64,000 bases of DNA from CAZAMI01 sp964627805 (lineage in GTDB: Archaea > Thermoproteota > Thermoprotei_A > Sulfolobales > NBVN01), in NCBI GenBank assembly GCA_964627805.1, contig CAZVLA010000026.1, positions 62,001 through 126,000 on the forward strand. The letters run 5' to 3'. Positions 51,529-60,071 of this stretch are shown here, in pieces. Under the pieces are notes generated by a model, which saw only the letters and a program-made list of their open reading frames with translations, was not told where the DNA came from and did not search any database. Each line of letters starts with the position of its first letter. Within the stretch, counting starts at the first letter, position 1. Position numbers and translations under genes: made by a program.

Positions 51529-52813
51529 CATAATCAACCCGATAGCATTAATCGTTGTTAGGGTAGCTTTAGTAGTTATGTATGCCCTATCAGTAGTAGC
51601 ACTCATGACTATTAGGGGGAAGTTAAGTAGGGTACGTACGTCTGATGACGTAATTACTGAGGTCATTAAGCTTAAGTTAAGTAGATTAAATATGAGTCTT
51701 CGTGAGTACCGCTTAAGGAGAGTACCTAAGTGGTTAACTAATGGCTTATTACTTGGTTACACAGCATTAACTGCCCTACTCATTACTTACTGGTTCTTAG
51801 GTAATGCGTTAGTTGGGTTAGGCGTAGTTCTACTCACTTCACTAATATTCGTAATGACTACCGAAACCTTAAGGACTGAAGCTGAGGTTAAGCGCGAGAT
51901 AACCTACTTAGCACCAACAATCATTAAGGTGAGGTTAAGGGTTAAGGCACCAGCTGGTTTACTCGTTAATATTAGTGATCAGTTATGGGAAGGTGCTGCA
52001 TTAATTAGTGGAGAGCCTAAGCTAACTTACCTATCAGATGGTAGGGAGGCGGTTACGGAGTACGTAGTAGGTATCGGCTGGGGTAGGATCAATGATTACG
52101 TAGTAGCTGATTTAATGTACCCACTCTCGGTCATCAGGAAGTCAGTAACTCCTAAGCCAGAGACTTCCTTAGTTACTGAATCATCCAACGTAGTAAGTAT
52201 TAAGGGTTTATCGAAGGCATTAAGTAGGGAGTTAAACGTTACTGAACCAAGTATTAATTACGTAAGACCCTACGAAGTAGGTGATGACCTCAAATTAATA
52301 GTACCTAAGAGTTTAGTAGCTCCTGGAGGCATTAGGGTTAAGGTACTTGAGAGGGTGCTTGAGGAAAGTACGGAGGTCACTAATCCTGAAGTCACTCTAG
52401 TACTGAGTAACTACGTATGCAACTACCCTGCAGGTGCTGCACAGCTTAGGGGCTTACTAACGGCTCTTAAGTATGCCGGAATTAAGGTTGTGAGGGTGGG
52501 TAAGTACTTATTAAGCATTGATGAGTTAGTCAGTAACTTAAGGAATGTTTGCAGAGAGCTTCATTCGGTAATGAGTAGTCAGGATGTTCTGGGGAGTAAT
52601 GTAGCTATAGTACCTCCTGATGCGTTAAGGGTTACTGATTCATCAATGTTAAGTACCGTAATAACATTTAAGCCCGTGATTGATAATCAATTAACTCAAT
52701 ACGTAAGTGACTGGATTAATTCATTACGTAAGTCATTAACGAATCACGTAGCTAGACTTAGGGGTAGGGGTATTAATGTTAAGGTGGTGAGTATTGAGGA
52801 ACTTAATTATTAG
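51515..52813 (+). CDS. DUF58 protein of the MoxR system
   Basis: 432 aa. Two N-terminal TM segments (residues ~5-25 and ~70-110), then a beta domain and the DUF58 hallmark YVRPYEVGDDLKLI (family form: R.Y..GD..R.I). The C-terminal part resembles a von Willebrand A fold. Overlaps the transglutaminase gene by 14 nt and the next gene by 20 nt, so strong translational coupling is likely. Confidence 0.82.
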   Translation: MPLLNIINPIALIVVRVALVVMYALSVVALMTIRGKLSRVRTSDDVITEVIKLKLSRLNMSLREYRLRRVPKWLTNGLLLGYTALTALLITYWFLGNALVGLGVVLLTSLIFVMTTETLRTEAEVKREITYLAPTIIKVRLRVKAPAGLLVNISDQLWEGAALISGEPKLTYLSDGREAVTEYVVGIGWGRINDYVVADLMYPLSVIRKSVTPKPETSLVTESSNVVSIKGLSKALSRELNVTEPSINYVRPYEVGDDLKLIVPKSLVAPGGIRVKVLERVLEESTEVTNPEVTLVLSNYVCNYPAGAAQLRGLLTALKYAGIKVVRVGKYLLSIDELVSNLRNVCRELHSVMSSQDVLGSNVAIVPPDALRVTDSSMLSTVITFKPVIDNQLTQYVSDWINSLRKSLTNHVARLRGRGINVKVVSIEELNY

Positions 52814-53387
52814 AACTAGGCAGGTACTGCTTAAGGTGGTAGTTGCTTCATTAACTACCTACATAGCTACTTCATCAGTAGTTACCTTCGGGGGTATATA
52901 CGCAGTCCTACTACTAGTGGCTTTACTGATTACATCCTTAGTACTAAGTGTTAAGAGGTCATTACCATTAACTATAGCTGTATCTACAGTTACTTACTTA
53001 CTAAGGTATTCAGACATACCGCAAGCACTACTCATAGCTTCATTACCGATACTCTCTAGGGGGTATAGTAGGTTAAAGTACTACTTATTCATAACGTACT
53101 CAATAGCGCTTATGTACTACTCAACCTACTACGTAGGTAACGCCTTAACTACTATAGTAGCGTGTATTACGGTAGCTACGTCCCTCCTACTAATTACTTA
53201 TGAGGGGGTATTGAGTATGGGGTCTCAAGAGGGTATCGCTAAGTTAGTGTTTAAGGCATCACTAATAGCCCTACTGGCCTACGTAATTAGCTGGCTATCA
53301 CCCGTGATACCTACGGTGATAGTGTTTGGGTCATCAGCTATAGCATTCCTCCTAGCTATTGATAAGATAGCTAAGTACGTTAAGTAG
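52794..53387 (+). CDS. Polytopic membrane protein of the MoxR/DUF58 operon
   Basis: 197 aa with about six hydrophobic helices; no family recognised. TTG start inside the end of the DUF58 gene. Probably the last gene of the MoxR-TGase-DUF58 operon. Confidence 0.65.
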   Translation: MRNLIIRTRQVLLKVVVASLTTYIATSSVVTFGGIYAVLLLVALLITSLVLSVKRSLPLTIAVSTVTYLLRYSDIPQALLIASLPILSRGYSRLKYYLFITYSIALMYYSTYYVGNALTTIVACITVATSLLLITYEGVLSMGSQEGIAKLVFKASLIALLAYVISWLSPVIPTVIVFGSSAIAFLLAIDKIAKYVK

Positions 53388-53433
53388 TTACATTAATTAA
53401 GTCGCTCATTAATTAGTAAGTTAAGGTGCCTAT

Positions 53434-54078
53434 ATGGACCTACTAACACTAGCTCTACTAACGCTAGCAGTAACTCCTTCAGGAGCTATGAGTCCAGGTC
53501 CATTAACTGTATCAGCGATAGCGTCAGGTATTGGTAGGGGGTGGAGGGGCGGTGTATTAGTCTCCATGGGGCACATGATCTTCGAGCTCCCCTACGTAGT
53601 ATTCCTCTCATTCGCACTAGGTAGTATTAAGTACGTACTTGAAGGTCCGTTAGGTTACTTACTAATAACTGTAGCTTCAGGATTCATAGTGTTCTTCGCT
53701 TACTTACTAATTAAGGATGCCTTAAGAGGTAGTAGCGCAGGTGAGGTTAGGGCAGTGAGAACTAATCCAGTAGTTACGGGCTTAGTACTTACTGCATTCA
53801 ATGTGTACTTCCTGCTCTGGTGGGTTAGCGTAGGCTTCCCACTAATAATCGGAGCTGCTAGCTTAGGAATTGCTGGGTTCGTGGTTATGTACTCAGCTCA
53901 TGTATGGATGGACTTTGCTTGGTTAGGATTAATGAGTGAGTTAGGTGGTAGGGGCGCTTCATTAATGGGTAGGAAGTACTACAGAGCGTTCCTACTAGCA
54001 CTTGCTGCGGTGCTCCTACTATTCGCTATTAACTTAATGACTAGTAAGTACTTAGGTATTAAAGTACTCCCCTTCTGA
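53434..54078 (+). CDS. LysE/RhtB-family exporter-like protein
   Basis: 214 aa with six TM helices. The N-terminal GAMSPGPLTVSAIASGIGRGWRGG (core SPGPLTV..GIGRGWRGG) and HMIFELPYVVFL are the LysE-family pattern. Amino-acid export is the family role; the substrate is not known. ATG start with GGTG 5 nt upstream. Confidence 0.87.
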   Translation: MDLLTLALLTLAVTPSGAMSPGPLTVSAIASGIGRGWRGGVLVSMGHMIFELPYVVFLSFALGSIKYVLEGPLGYLLITVASGFIVFFAYLLIKDALRGSSAGEVRAVRTNPVVTGLVLTAFNVYFLLWWVSVGFPLIIGAASLGIAGFVVMYSAHVWMDFAWLGLMSELGGRGASLMGRKYYRAFLLALAAVLLLFAINLMTSKYLGIKVLPF

Positions 54079-54120
54079 TTAAGCAACGCACTTACTAACT
54101 CTTTAAAACGTAGTTAATTA

Positions 54121-54756
54121 TTGGGTACCCTTATGAGTTTACTAGACATTGTTAAGTTAATATACGAGGCTAATAGAGAGGAGCGTGAGAAGCATAAGAG
54201 GGAGGAGGGTACTTACTGGGTAACTGACTTAGTTAGGTGCCCTCTCAAGAGGAGGTACGAGATTGAGTATCCCGAATTATCAGCTAAGGAGGTATTCACA
54301 CCGCACTTCATACTAGGTAACTTAGCCCACTTAGGTCTAGAGACATTCCTTAAGGAGAGGTTAGGTGATGCAGTAAGTACTGAAGTCGAGGGTAGTAAGG
54401 AGATAACCCTACCCGACGGTAATAAGGTAGTCATTAAGGGTAGGGCAGACGCAATAATAGACTTAGGTGCTGGTAATCGCGTAGGTGTCGAGATTAAGAC
54501 TGCTAGGTCTGATATAGGCATACCTCAGCAGCACCATAGGGACCAAGCAAGGATCTACAACTGGTTATTCGGGTTAAGAGCTACGATACTATTCTACATA
54601 ACACCAGAGAGGGTTACTCAGTACTTAATAGAGGATGTAGCTACGGATGAGGAGATAGTTGATAGGGTACTTAGTGAGGTAGCACCTAGGTACTCATGGG
54701 AATGTAATTACTGCCCCTACACAGTACTATGCCCTAGGAAGAGAGTAAGTGGTTAA
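54121..54756 (+). CDS. Cas4-like RecB-family nuclease, not near a CRISPR locus
   Basis: 211 aa PD-(D/E)XK nuclease with Fe-S cluster cysteines. Order: N-terminal Cys in VRCPLKRRYEIEYPE, His in GNLAHLGLETFL, Asp in KGRADAIID, E-x-K in VEIKTAR, QARIYNWLFG, then CNYCPYTVLCPRK. These are Cas4 signatures. No array or other cas gene is visible, so it may act in DNA repair. Start TTG 54121 or ATG 54133. Confidence 0.85.
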   Translation: MGTLMSLLDIVKLIYEANREEREKHKREEGTYWVTDLVRCPLKRRYEIEYPELSAKEVFTPHFILGNLAHLGLETFLKERLGDAVSTEVEGSKEITLPDGNKVVIKGRADAIIDLGAGNRVGVEIKTARSDIGIPQQHHRDQARIYNWLFGLRATILFYITPERVTQYLIEDVATDEEIVDRVLSEVAPRYSWECNYCPYTVLCPRKRVSG

Positions 54757-55160
54757 ATACAACTGCATAATTCCTTAATCACGTTATTACCTAATGACCT
54801 TAACCTCCTCCTAAAGACGCTTAAGTCCCTACGGAAGGCCCTAGTATGTTGCCTAACGTAGCCACTGAAGGTCCTAGGTATGTGTGCTAACTCATGAAGT
54901 ATTACGTCCAACCTATCTAAGCAACTTAACTCATTGAACCTACTATTAATTAGCTCAATCACGTAGGTAGGACCTACACCTAAGCCTACTTGAATAACCC
55001 TACTAACACCCCATACCCTAGCATATACCCTAGCATCAGAGTCTGACCTAACGACCCTCACGTTATTTGGGTTTATGTAACTTATGCCTAAGTACCTAAT
55101 TAACTTCCTAACGCATTCCTCACTCCTTAAGTCTCTAACAACGCTAGTTACCCTACCCAA
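54753..55160 (-). CDS. Predicted zinc metallopeptidase-like protein (HExxH)
   Basis: 135 aa. ILHELAHIPRTFSGYVRQHTRAF contains HELAH with a downstream His (core ILHELAHIP), the pattern of small archaeal/phage-type metallopeptidases. No signal peptide. TTG 55160 has GGTG 6 nt upstream; a GTG at 55169 is the alternative. Overlaps the Cas4-like gene tail by 4 nt. Confidence 0.72.
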   Translation of the reverse strand: MGRVTSVVRDLRSEECVRKLIRYLGISYINPNNVRVVRSDSDARVYARVWGVSRVIQVGLGVGPTYVIELINSRFNELSCLDRLDVILHELAHIPRTFSGYVRQHTRAFRRDLSVFRRRLRSLGNNVIKELCSCI

Positions 55161-55274
55161 GGCCGCCACCTATACATACCTAATTAATTAAGTTAGGTAA
55201 AAGTAGTTTGAGGTATTTAGGTTATATACTACTAGTTAGTTCATAATAACCTCATTAGTTCCCTAGTAACATAC

Positions 55275-55292
55275 TACTACCTTCCGGTAGTA
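55275..55292. promoter_or_regulatory. Inverted repeat TACTACC-TTCC-GGTAGTA
   Basis: A perfect 7-bp inverted repeat with a 4-nt loop in the 258-nt divergent region between the metallopeptidase-like gene and the sugar ABC operon, about 50-65 nt upstream of the ABC TATA box. Candidate operator for a sugar-responsive regulator. Confidence 0.4.
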
Positions 55293-55342
55293 TACAGAAA
55301 TTATAAGCTATGACTCCCCTATTGAATGAATTGTTATAAACA

Positions 55343-55352
55343 CTTTATATAC
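55343..55352 (+). promoter_or_regulatory. TATA box of the sugar ABC operon
   Basis: CTTTATATAC lies ~95 nt before the chosen start, implying a leader of about 65 nt. It is the strongest TATA-like element in this gap. Confidence 0.5.
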
Positions 55353-55445
55353 AGAGCTATAGAATACATCTACCCCCCAAACAAAAATTTATTACTGACA
55401 CCTCTAACGTATTAACTTGATGAAAAAGTGGAAGGTGATGTGTTC

Positions 55446-57032
55446 TTGAGGCGTGGTGTAAGTCCAGCTGTTACAGCTGTAGCCCTATTCATAATAGGCT
55501 TAATAATAGGAGCTGTAGTGGTGTACTTCGCCGTACCACACGGTGTTAAGACGGTTACTCAGACAGTAACGAAGACCGTGACAGCTCCTGGAGCAGCTAC
55601 TACAGCTACAGTCACTAAGACCGTAACAGCTGGTGCGGGAGCTACGGCTACAGTCACTCAGACCGTGACTAAGACCGTGACAGCCGCCGGAGCACCTGGT
55701 AAGATTAGGTACATAACGATTAAGATATGGACCATCGGTCCGGACCCGCCATCAGTCTATAGGTTAAAGAACTTCTACATAGTAGCTAATGAGCTCAACC
55801 ACTTCCTAGAGATGATAGGTGCTAACGTAAGGATTAAGATCGATGGTCAGTTCTTCGTAAGCCCTGTTGAGTGGGGTACCTACAAGAACAAGTTCTACCT
55901 AGCTATGAAGGCAGGTAAGGGACCTGACATCTACCTAACCGGTCACGAGGACATAGGATTCCTAGCTGAGAACAACTACATAATACCGCTAGATAAGTAC
56001 ATTAAGGAGTACTGGAACACTACATTCTACGACGTAATACCGACACTATGGAATGCAGTTAAGTATAAGGGACACATATGGGGAGTACCACAGGACACTG
56101 AGGTAAGGCCTCTGTACTTCAGGAAGGACATACTGAAGAAGATGGGCTGGAGTGACGAGAAGATTAAGGAGTTCCCGAAGCTTATTGAGGAGGGTAAGAT
56201 AACTCTATGGGACATACTGAAGATAGCTAAGGAGGCGGTAGATAAGGGTCTAGTGAAGAGAGGTCTAGTGCATAGAGTTAAGGAGGGTTACGACTACTTC
56301 CAGTTCTACATGGGCTTCGGAGGTAAGTTATGGGACGCAGAGAAGGGTAAGATGGTGTTCTGTAAGGACTCATGGCTAGAGACACTGAAGTGGTTCCACG
56401 CAGCCGTATGGCAGTACCACGTAATAAGCCCCAACCAGTTCAGTGGTGACTGGACTAGGGACTTCCACCTACCATTCACTAAGGGACAGGCGCTATTCTG
56501 CTCAGGAGGTAGCTGGCACTACGGTGAGTGGATTAAGAAGGGACTACTTACTGAGCAGCAGTTCAAGGAGGATGTAGGGTTTGCTCTACACCCAGCAGGT
56601 GCTCCAGGACTTAAGCCAGTAACTCTAAGCCACCCACTAGTCTACACAATAACTACTCAAGCAGTTAAGGATGGAGTAGCTGACCTATGTGCATTCCTAA
56701 TAGCTATGGTAACTAACCCACACCTCAACGCGTTCCACGCAGTCTACAGCGGTCACTTAGCCATACTAAACAGCGAGATTAGCGACAGTAGGTACGCAAG
56801 CAACTGGTTCCTACATGACGTAGCCTACATGCTGAAGTACACGCACTTCATACCAAACCACCCGAAGTGGGGTGACTACAGTAGGATCGTCTACAACGTA
56901 CTAAAGGCTGTTGAGAGCGACCAGAGCATGACTCCGGAGAAGGCATTCAACATCCTACTAACGCAGATTAAGAGGACCTTAGGTGATTCAGTAGAGATCA
57001 TAGATAAGTGCTCACCAGTATCACTACCCTAA
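55446..57032 (+). CDS. ABC-type sugar-binding protein with pilin-like N-terminus
   Basis: 528 aa extracellular solute-binding protein (MalE-like, CUT1 type). From TTG 55446 (GGTG 8 nt upstream) it begins M-RRGVSPAVTAV followed by a hydrophobic helix: a class III, type IV prepilin-like signal with likely cleavage after RRG. A TVTKTVT-rich stalk (~residues 33-85) precedes the binding domain (NKFYLAMKAGKGPDIYLTGHED; WGVPQDTEVRPLYFRKDIL). A GTG at 55428 would add six residues. Substrate probably an oligosaccharide (Trp/aromatic-rich pocket, inference). Confidence 0.87.
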   Translation: MRRGVSPAVTAVALFIIGLIIGAVVVYFAVPHGVKTVTQTVTKTVTAPGAATTATVTKTVTAGAGATATVTQTVTKTVTAAGAPGKIRYITIKIWTIGPDPPSVYRLKNFYIVANELNHFLEMIGANVRIKIDGQFFVSPVEWGTYKNKFYLAMKAGKGPDIYLTGHEDIGFLAENNYIIPLDKYIKEYWNTTFYDVIPTLWNAVKYKGHIWGVPQDTEVRPLYFRKDILKKMGWSDEKIKEFPKLIEEGKITLWDILKIAKEAVDKGLVKRGLVHRVKEGYDYFQFYMGFGGKLWDAEKGKMVFCKDSWLETLKWFHAAVWQYHVISPNQFSGDWTRDFHLPFTKGQALFCSGGSWHYGEWIKKGLLTEQQFKEDVGFALHPAGAPGLKPVTLSHPLVYTITTQAVKDGVADLCAFLIAMVTNPHLNAFHAVYSGHLAILNSEISDSRYASNWFLHDVAYMLKYTHFIPNHPKWGDYSRIVYNVLKAVESDQSMTPEKAFNILLTQIKRTLGDSVEIIDKCSPVSLP

Positions 57033-57160
57033 TCAAGTTTTGGGGCATAGATAAAATAATACGTTTTTAAATGTTCTAAACACGTCTCTTAATGAGAGTA
57101 AAGAGTGTAGTATGCGGGACGTAATTAATGTATTGGAAGTGACTGTGGGGGTGCGCCCTT

Positions 57161-58069
57161 ATGCCTAAACGAGGGTTGAGAGTAACTGCACTTTGGTTCT
57201 TCCTAGTACCTAGTCTAGCATTGATAATGACTTTCTTCTTCCTACCAGTAGTACTGACGGTACTGATAAGCTTTACAGACATGACCCAGACCTTCGAGTG
57301 GCACTGGGTAGGTGTTCAGAATTACATAAACATAATTACGGATCCATGGATGCCTAAGATATTCAAGAACACTATATTCTACGTATTCACGACCCTAGTC
57401 TGCTTTAACGTAGGTTTAGCACTGATAATCTCGCTAATAACTACGCACATAAATGAGAAGGTAGGGGCTGCGTTTAGGGCTTTATGGCTACTACCTAGGA
57501 TCACACCATCAACCGTCTACGTACTCCTTTGGTTATGGGCTACTAGGGATAAGTCAAGCCTCTTCAACTGGTTACTATCCTTCATGGGTATACCACCAGC
57601 TAATTGGGCATTAAGTAGGCCTTGGTTACTGGTAATACTGATTAACGGATTTGTAGGCGTTAGCTTCGGGATGATAATCTTCACTGCAGCACTTAAGAGC
57701 ATTAGTAGGGACTTAATATGGGCAGCTAAGGTAGATGGGGCCAGCACTTGGCAGCAGATAAGGTACGTTGAGTTACCACTAATTAAGTGGCCACTCCTCT
57801 TCGTAACTGCGTACCAGACCCTATCACTACTCACTAGCTACGAGTACATACTAATAGCTACTGACGGAGGCCCCGGATTCTACGATACTGAGGTGTGGGC
57901 ACTCCACGTATGGCATTTAGGCTTCAAGCAGTACGGAGGTATGCTACACCTAGGCTACGGTTCAGCACTTGCTGTATTTCTAGTGATAATGGGTGTAGTA
58001 CTCTCAGTGATTTACCTCAAGATATTCAGATTCAAGGAGCTAATGGTTGAGCCTAAGATAGAGGTGTGA
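57161..58069 (+). CDS. Sugar ABC permease (MalF-type)
   Basis: 302 aa, six TM helices, with the ABC-coupling EAA-type loop WAAKVDGASTWQQIRYVELPLI. ATG start with GGTG 7 nt upstream. Forms a permease pair with the next gene (4-nt gap). A 128-nt gap separates it from the binding-protein gene. Confidence 0.92.
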   Translation: MPKRGLRVTALWFFLVPSLALIMTFFFLPVVLTVLISFTDMTQTFEWHWVGVQNYINIITDPWMPKIFKNTIFYVFTTLVCFNVGLALIISLITTHINEKVGAAFRALWLLPRITPSTVYVLLWLWATRDKSSLFNWLLSFMGIPPANWALSRPWLLVILINGFVGVSFGMIIFTAALKSISRDLIWAAKVDGASTWQQIRYVELPLIKWPLLFVTAYQTLSLLTSYEYILIATDGGPGFYDTEVWALHVWHLGFKQYGGMLHLGYGSALAVFLVIMGVVLSVIYLKIFRFKELMVEPKIEV

Positions 58070-58073
58070 AGCC

Positions 58074-58934
58074 ATGAGCTGGAAGAGGTACATCGGTTCA
58101 GGACTCATGTATGCTTTCCTAGTAGCAGTTACGGCACCTGTAGTACTACTCTACGCGTTACTCTTCATAACTAGCTTCAGTACTAACGTAGTGGGTCTAA
58201 TGCCTCAAGGAATAACGCTGAAGTTCTGGAGGATCGTACTTAGTGGTGAGATTAAGGTACCAGGTGCTGGGGGTTACTACTACTACCCCAACCTATACTT
58301 AGTAATGGGTAATACATTCCTATTAGCTATCACTGTAGCGGTCTCAGAGGTTATACTATCATCACTAGCTGGTTACGCACTATCTAGATTCAAGTTCAGG
58401 GGTAGGCCCCAGCTACTAGGACTAATACTAGTACTCCACTCATTCCCTGGAGTAGCTCTGCTAATCGCGCTATTCTACATACTCAACATGATGGGGCTGT
58501 ACGACACCTTAGTAGGTGTGATCATAATTAAGATAGCGTTGGACCTACCACTTGATGTGTGGATAATGAAGGGGTTCTTCGACGGTATACCTTGGGATCT
58601 AGAGATGTCAGCCCTAATCGATGGGTGTAACAGGATACAGACTTGGTGGAAGGTACTACTACCTACGGTTAGGAACGGATTAATGGCTGTACTAATATTC
58701 GGGTTCCTATCCGGTTGGAGTGAGTTCATATACATACTTACCTTCATATCATCACAGAAGTACTGGACCCTAAGCATGCTCATCTACGCACTCAAGAGTA
58801 GTGAGTACATGTACGTAAGCCCAGCACTAACTGCTGCAGCAGCTATTATCTATATGATCCCAGTAATCATATTCTTCCTAACAGCTCAGAAGTACTTACT
58901 AAGGATCCAGATAGCTGCTAAGGGTGTAGTGTAA
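58074..58934 (+). CDS. Sugar ABC permease (MalG-type)
   Basis: 286 aa, six TM helices, EAA-type loop EMSALIDGCNRIQTWWKVLLP. Partner of the upstream permease. No ATPase gene follows, so a shared MsmK/MalK-like ATPase must be encoded elsewhere. Confidence 0.92.
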   Translation: MSWKRYIGSGLMYAFLVAVTAPVVLLYALLFITSFSTNVVGLMPQGITLKFWRIVLSGEIKVPGAGGYYYYPNLYLVMGNTFLLAITVAVSEVILSSLAGYALSRFKFRGRPQLLGLILVLHSFPGVALLIALFYILNMMGLYDTLVGVIIIKIALDLPLDVWIMKGFFDGIPWDLEMSALIDGCNRIQTWWKVLLPTVRNGLMAVLIFGFLSGWSEFIYILTFISSQKYWTLSMLIYALKSSEYMYVSPALTAAAAIIYMIPVIIFFLTAQKYLLRIQIAAKGVV

Positions 58935-58942
58935 GGTAATTA

Positions 58943-58975
58943 AAGGAACTATTTTTAAGTTCCTTAATAATTTTT
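58943..58975 (+). terminator. Hairpin plus T-run after the ABC permease operon
   Basis: An 8-bp perfect stem (AAGGAACT / AGTTCCTT, 58943-58950 and 58958-58965) with a T-rich loop is followed by a five-T run at 58971-58975, 9 nt after the permease stop. A plausible terminator, though T-rich DNA alone suffices in archaea. Confidence 0.4.
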
Positions 58976-58983
58976 CTAATGGT

Positions 58984-59247
58984 ATGCTGACCCAATCAAT
59001 GATACTTATAGGTATGTTACTGGTATTCCTAGGTATGATGGTCATAATCATAGATATGATGCTACACTACGCTAGAGGTGGCGGGGAATCTAGGGTAAGG
59101 GGTGGTGGAGTAGTTATAGTGGGTCCCGTACCTATAGTCTTCGGTACTGATAAGAAAATGGTGGTGACGGCAGCCATCATAGGTGCGTTACTGACGGTAA
59201 TGACCTTACTCATATACTTATACTTAAGTGGTTACTTAAGGTGGTGA
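58984..59247 (+). CDS. DUF131-family small membrane protein
   Basis: 87 aa, two TM helices flanking GGGVVIVGPVPIVFGTDKK, the signature of archaeal DUF131 (TIGR00304-like) proteins of unknown function. ATG start. Overlaps nothing; followed by a second member 2 nt later. Confidence 0.82.
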   Translation: MLTQSMILIGMLLVFLGMMVIIIDMMLHYARGGGESRVRGGGVVIVGPVPIVFGTDKKMVVTAAIIGALLTVMTLLIYLYLSGYLRW

Positions 59248-59249
59248 TT

Positions 59250-59552
59250 ATGAGACCATTAACTGTGTTAGGTATTATGCTCATTATAGCGGGTATAGCG
59301 TTAATCATAGCAGGTTCGGTACAGCCCATCATAGTGAGTACGGGTACTGAGAACGTAAGTAGTAAGGGAGGTTTTGCGGGCTGCGTAGTAATATTCTTCG
59401 TACCGATATGCTTCTCAAGCTCGGTAGGGGGTACTTCGTGGGTACCCGTAATACTTGTCTTATTTGTGGTCGTGTTCCTAGCTTTAATTATTTTCTTCTT
59501 CTACGTAATGATGAAGAGTATGAAGGCGGTAAGCTATGCAGTTTTGCAGTAG
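59250..59552 (+). CDS. DUF131-like small membrane protein (second copy)
   Basis: 100 aa with two TM helices and a diverged core (GGFAGCVVIFFVPICFSSS). ATG 59250 with GGTG 6 nt upstream. Tandem diverged paralogue of the preceding gene; the two may form a heteromer. Confidence 0.72.
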   Translation: MRPLTVLGIMLIIAGIALIIAGSVQPIIVSTGTENVSSKGGFAGCVVIFFVPICFSSSVGGTSWVPVILVLFVVVFLALIIFFFYVMMKSMKAVSYAVLQ

Positions 59553-59599
59553 CTAAGGAAAAAGTGAACTTAGGTGTGGTTCTTAGTAGAGGTATTTAC

Positions 59600-59920
59600 T
59601 TACTTACTAGTACCCTCAGTAATCTTGCCTTCAGTGCTTCCTTCGCCTCCTTTCTCTTCCTCCTTTAGTTCCTTCTCAAGCTTCTTCAACTCCTCCTCAA
59701 GCTCCTTCTCAATCTCCTCAATAGGTTTCGGAGGCGGTGTAGTCGCTAGTGTATACCCTATCCAACCTATGATACCGAACACAGCAATTACCGCTACAGC
59801 ACCTGTTATCTTAAGTACTATTAATGCGTAGGGCGTGAAGAACAGTAACCACAGATAAATTATTATGACTACAACTGAAACCGCTAGTAGCCCAGCACCT
59901 ACTAGCTGATCCTTATTCAT
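59600..59920 (-). CDS. Membrane protein with charged coiled-coil tail
   Basis: 106 aa: two TM helices (residues ~8-28 and ~33-58), then a Glu/Lys heptad tail (EEIEKELEEELKKLEKELKE) probably in the cytoplasm. No family recognised. Convergent with the DUF131 pair. Plus-strand frames over this region are shadows of the tail codons. Confidence 0.68.
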   Translation of the reverse strand: MNKDQLVGAGLLAVSVVVIIIYLWLLFFTPYALIVLKITGAVAVIAVFGIIGWIGYTLATTPPPKPIEEIEKELEEELKKLEKELKEEEKGGEGSTEGKITEGTSK

Positions 59921-60071
59921 TCCTAGAGCACCAACTACTTAAGTTAATACCGATTAATAAAAAGTACGCTCATGAATTCGTGAGTAATTCATATAGTTAA
60001 AAATTAAAGTTGTTAATACATCGTTAGAGTTATTTACTTCATGGAGTATATGTGTTAGGGTGTAGGGTAGT

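Noticed and set aside
59408..59831. Two plus-strand ORFs overlapping the DUF131-like gene and the coiled-coil membrane protein
   Set aside because: Ser/Phe-rich translations typical of shadows; the opposite-strand or other-frame genes have clear TM and tail structure and start signals.
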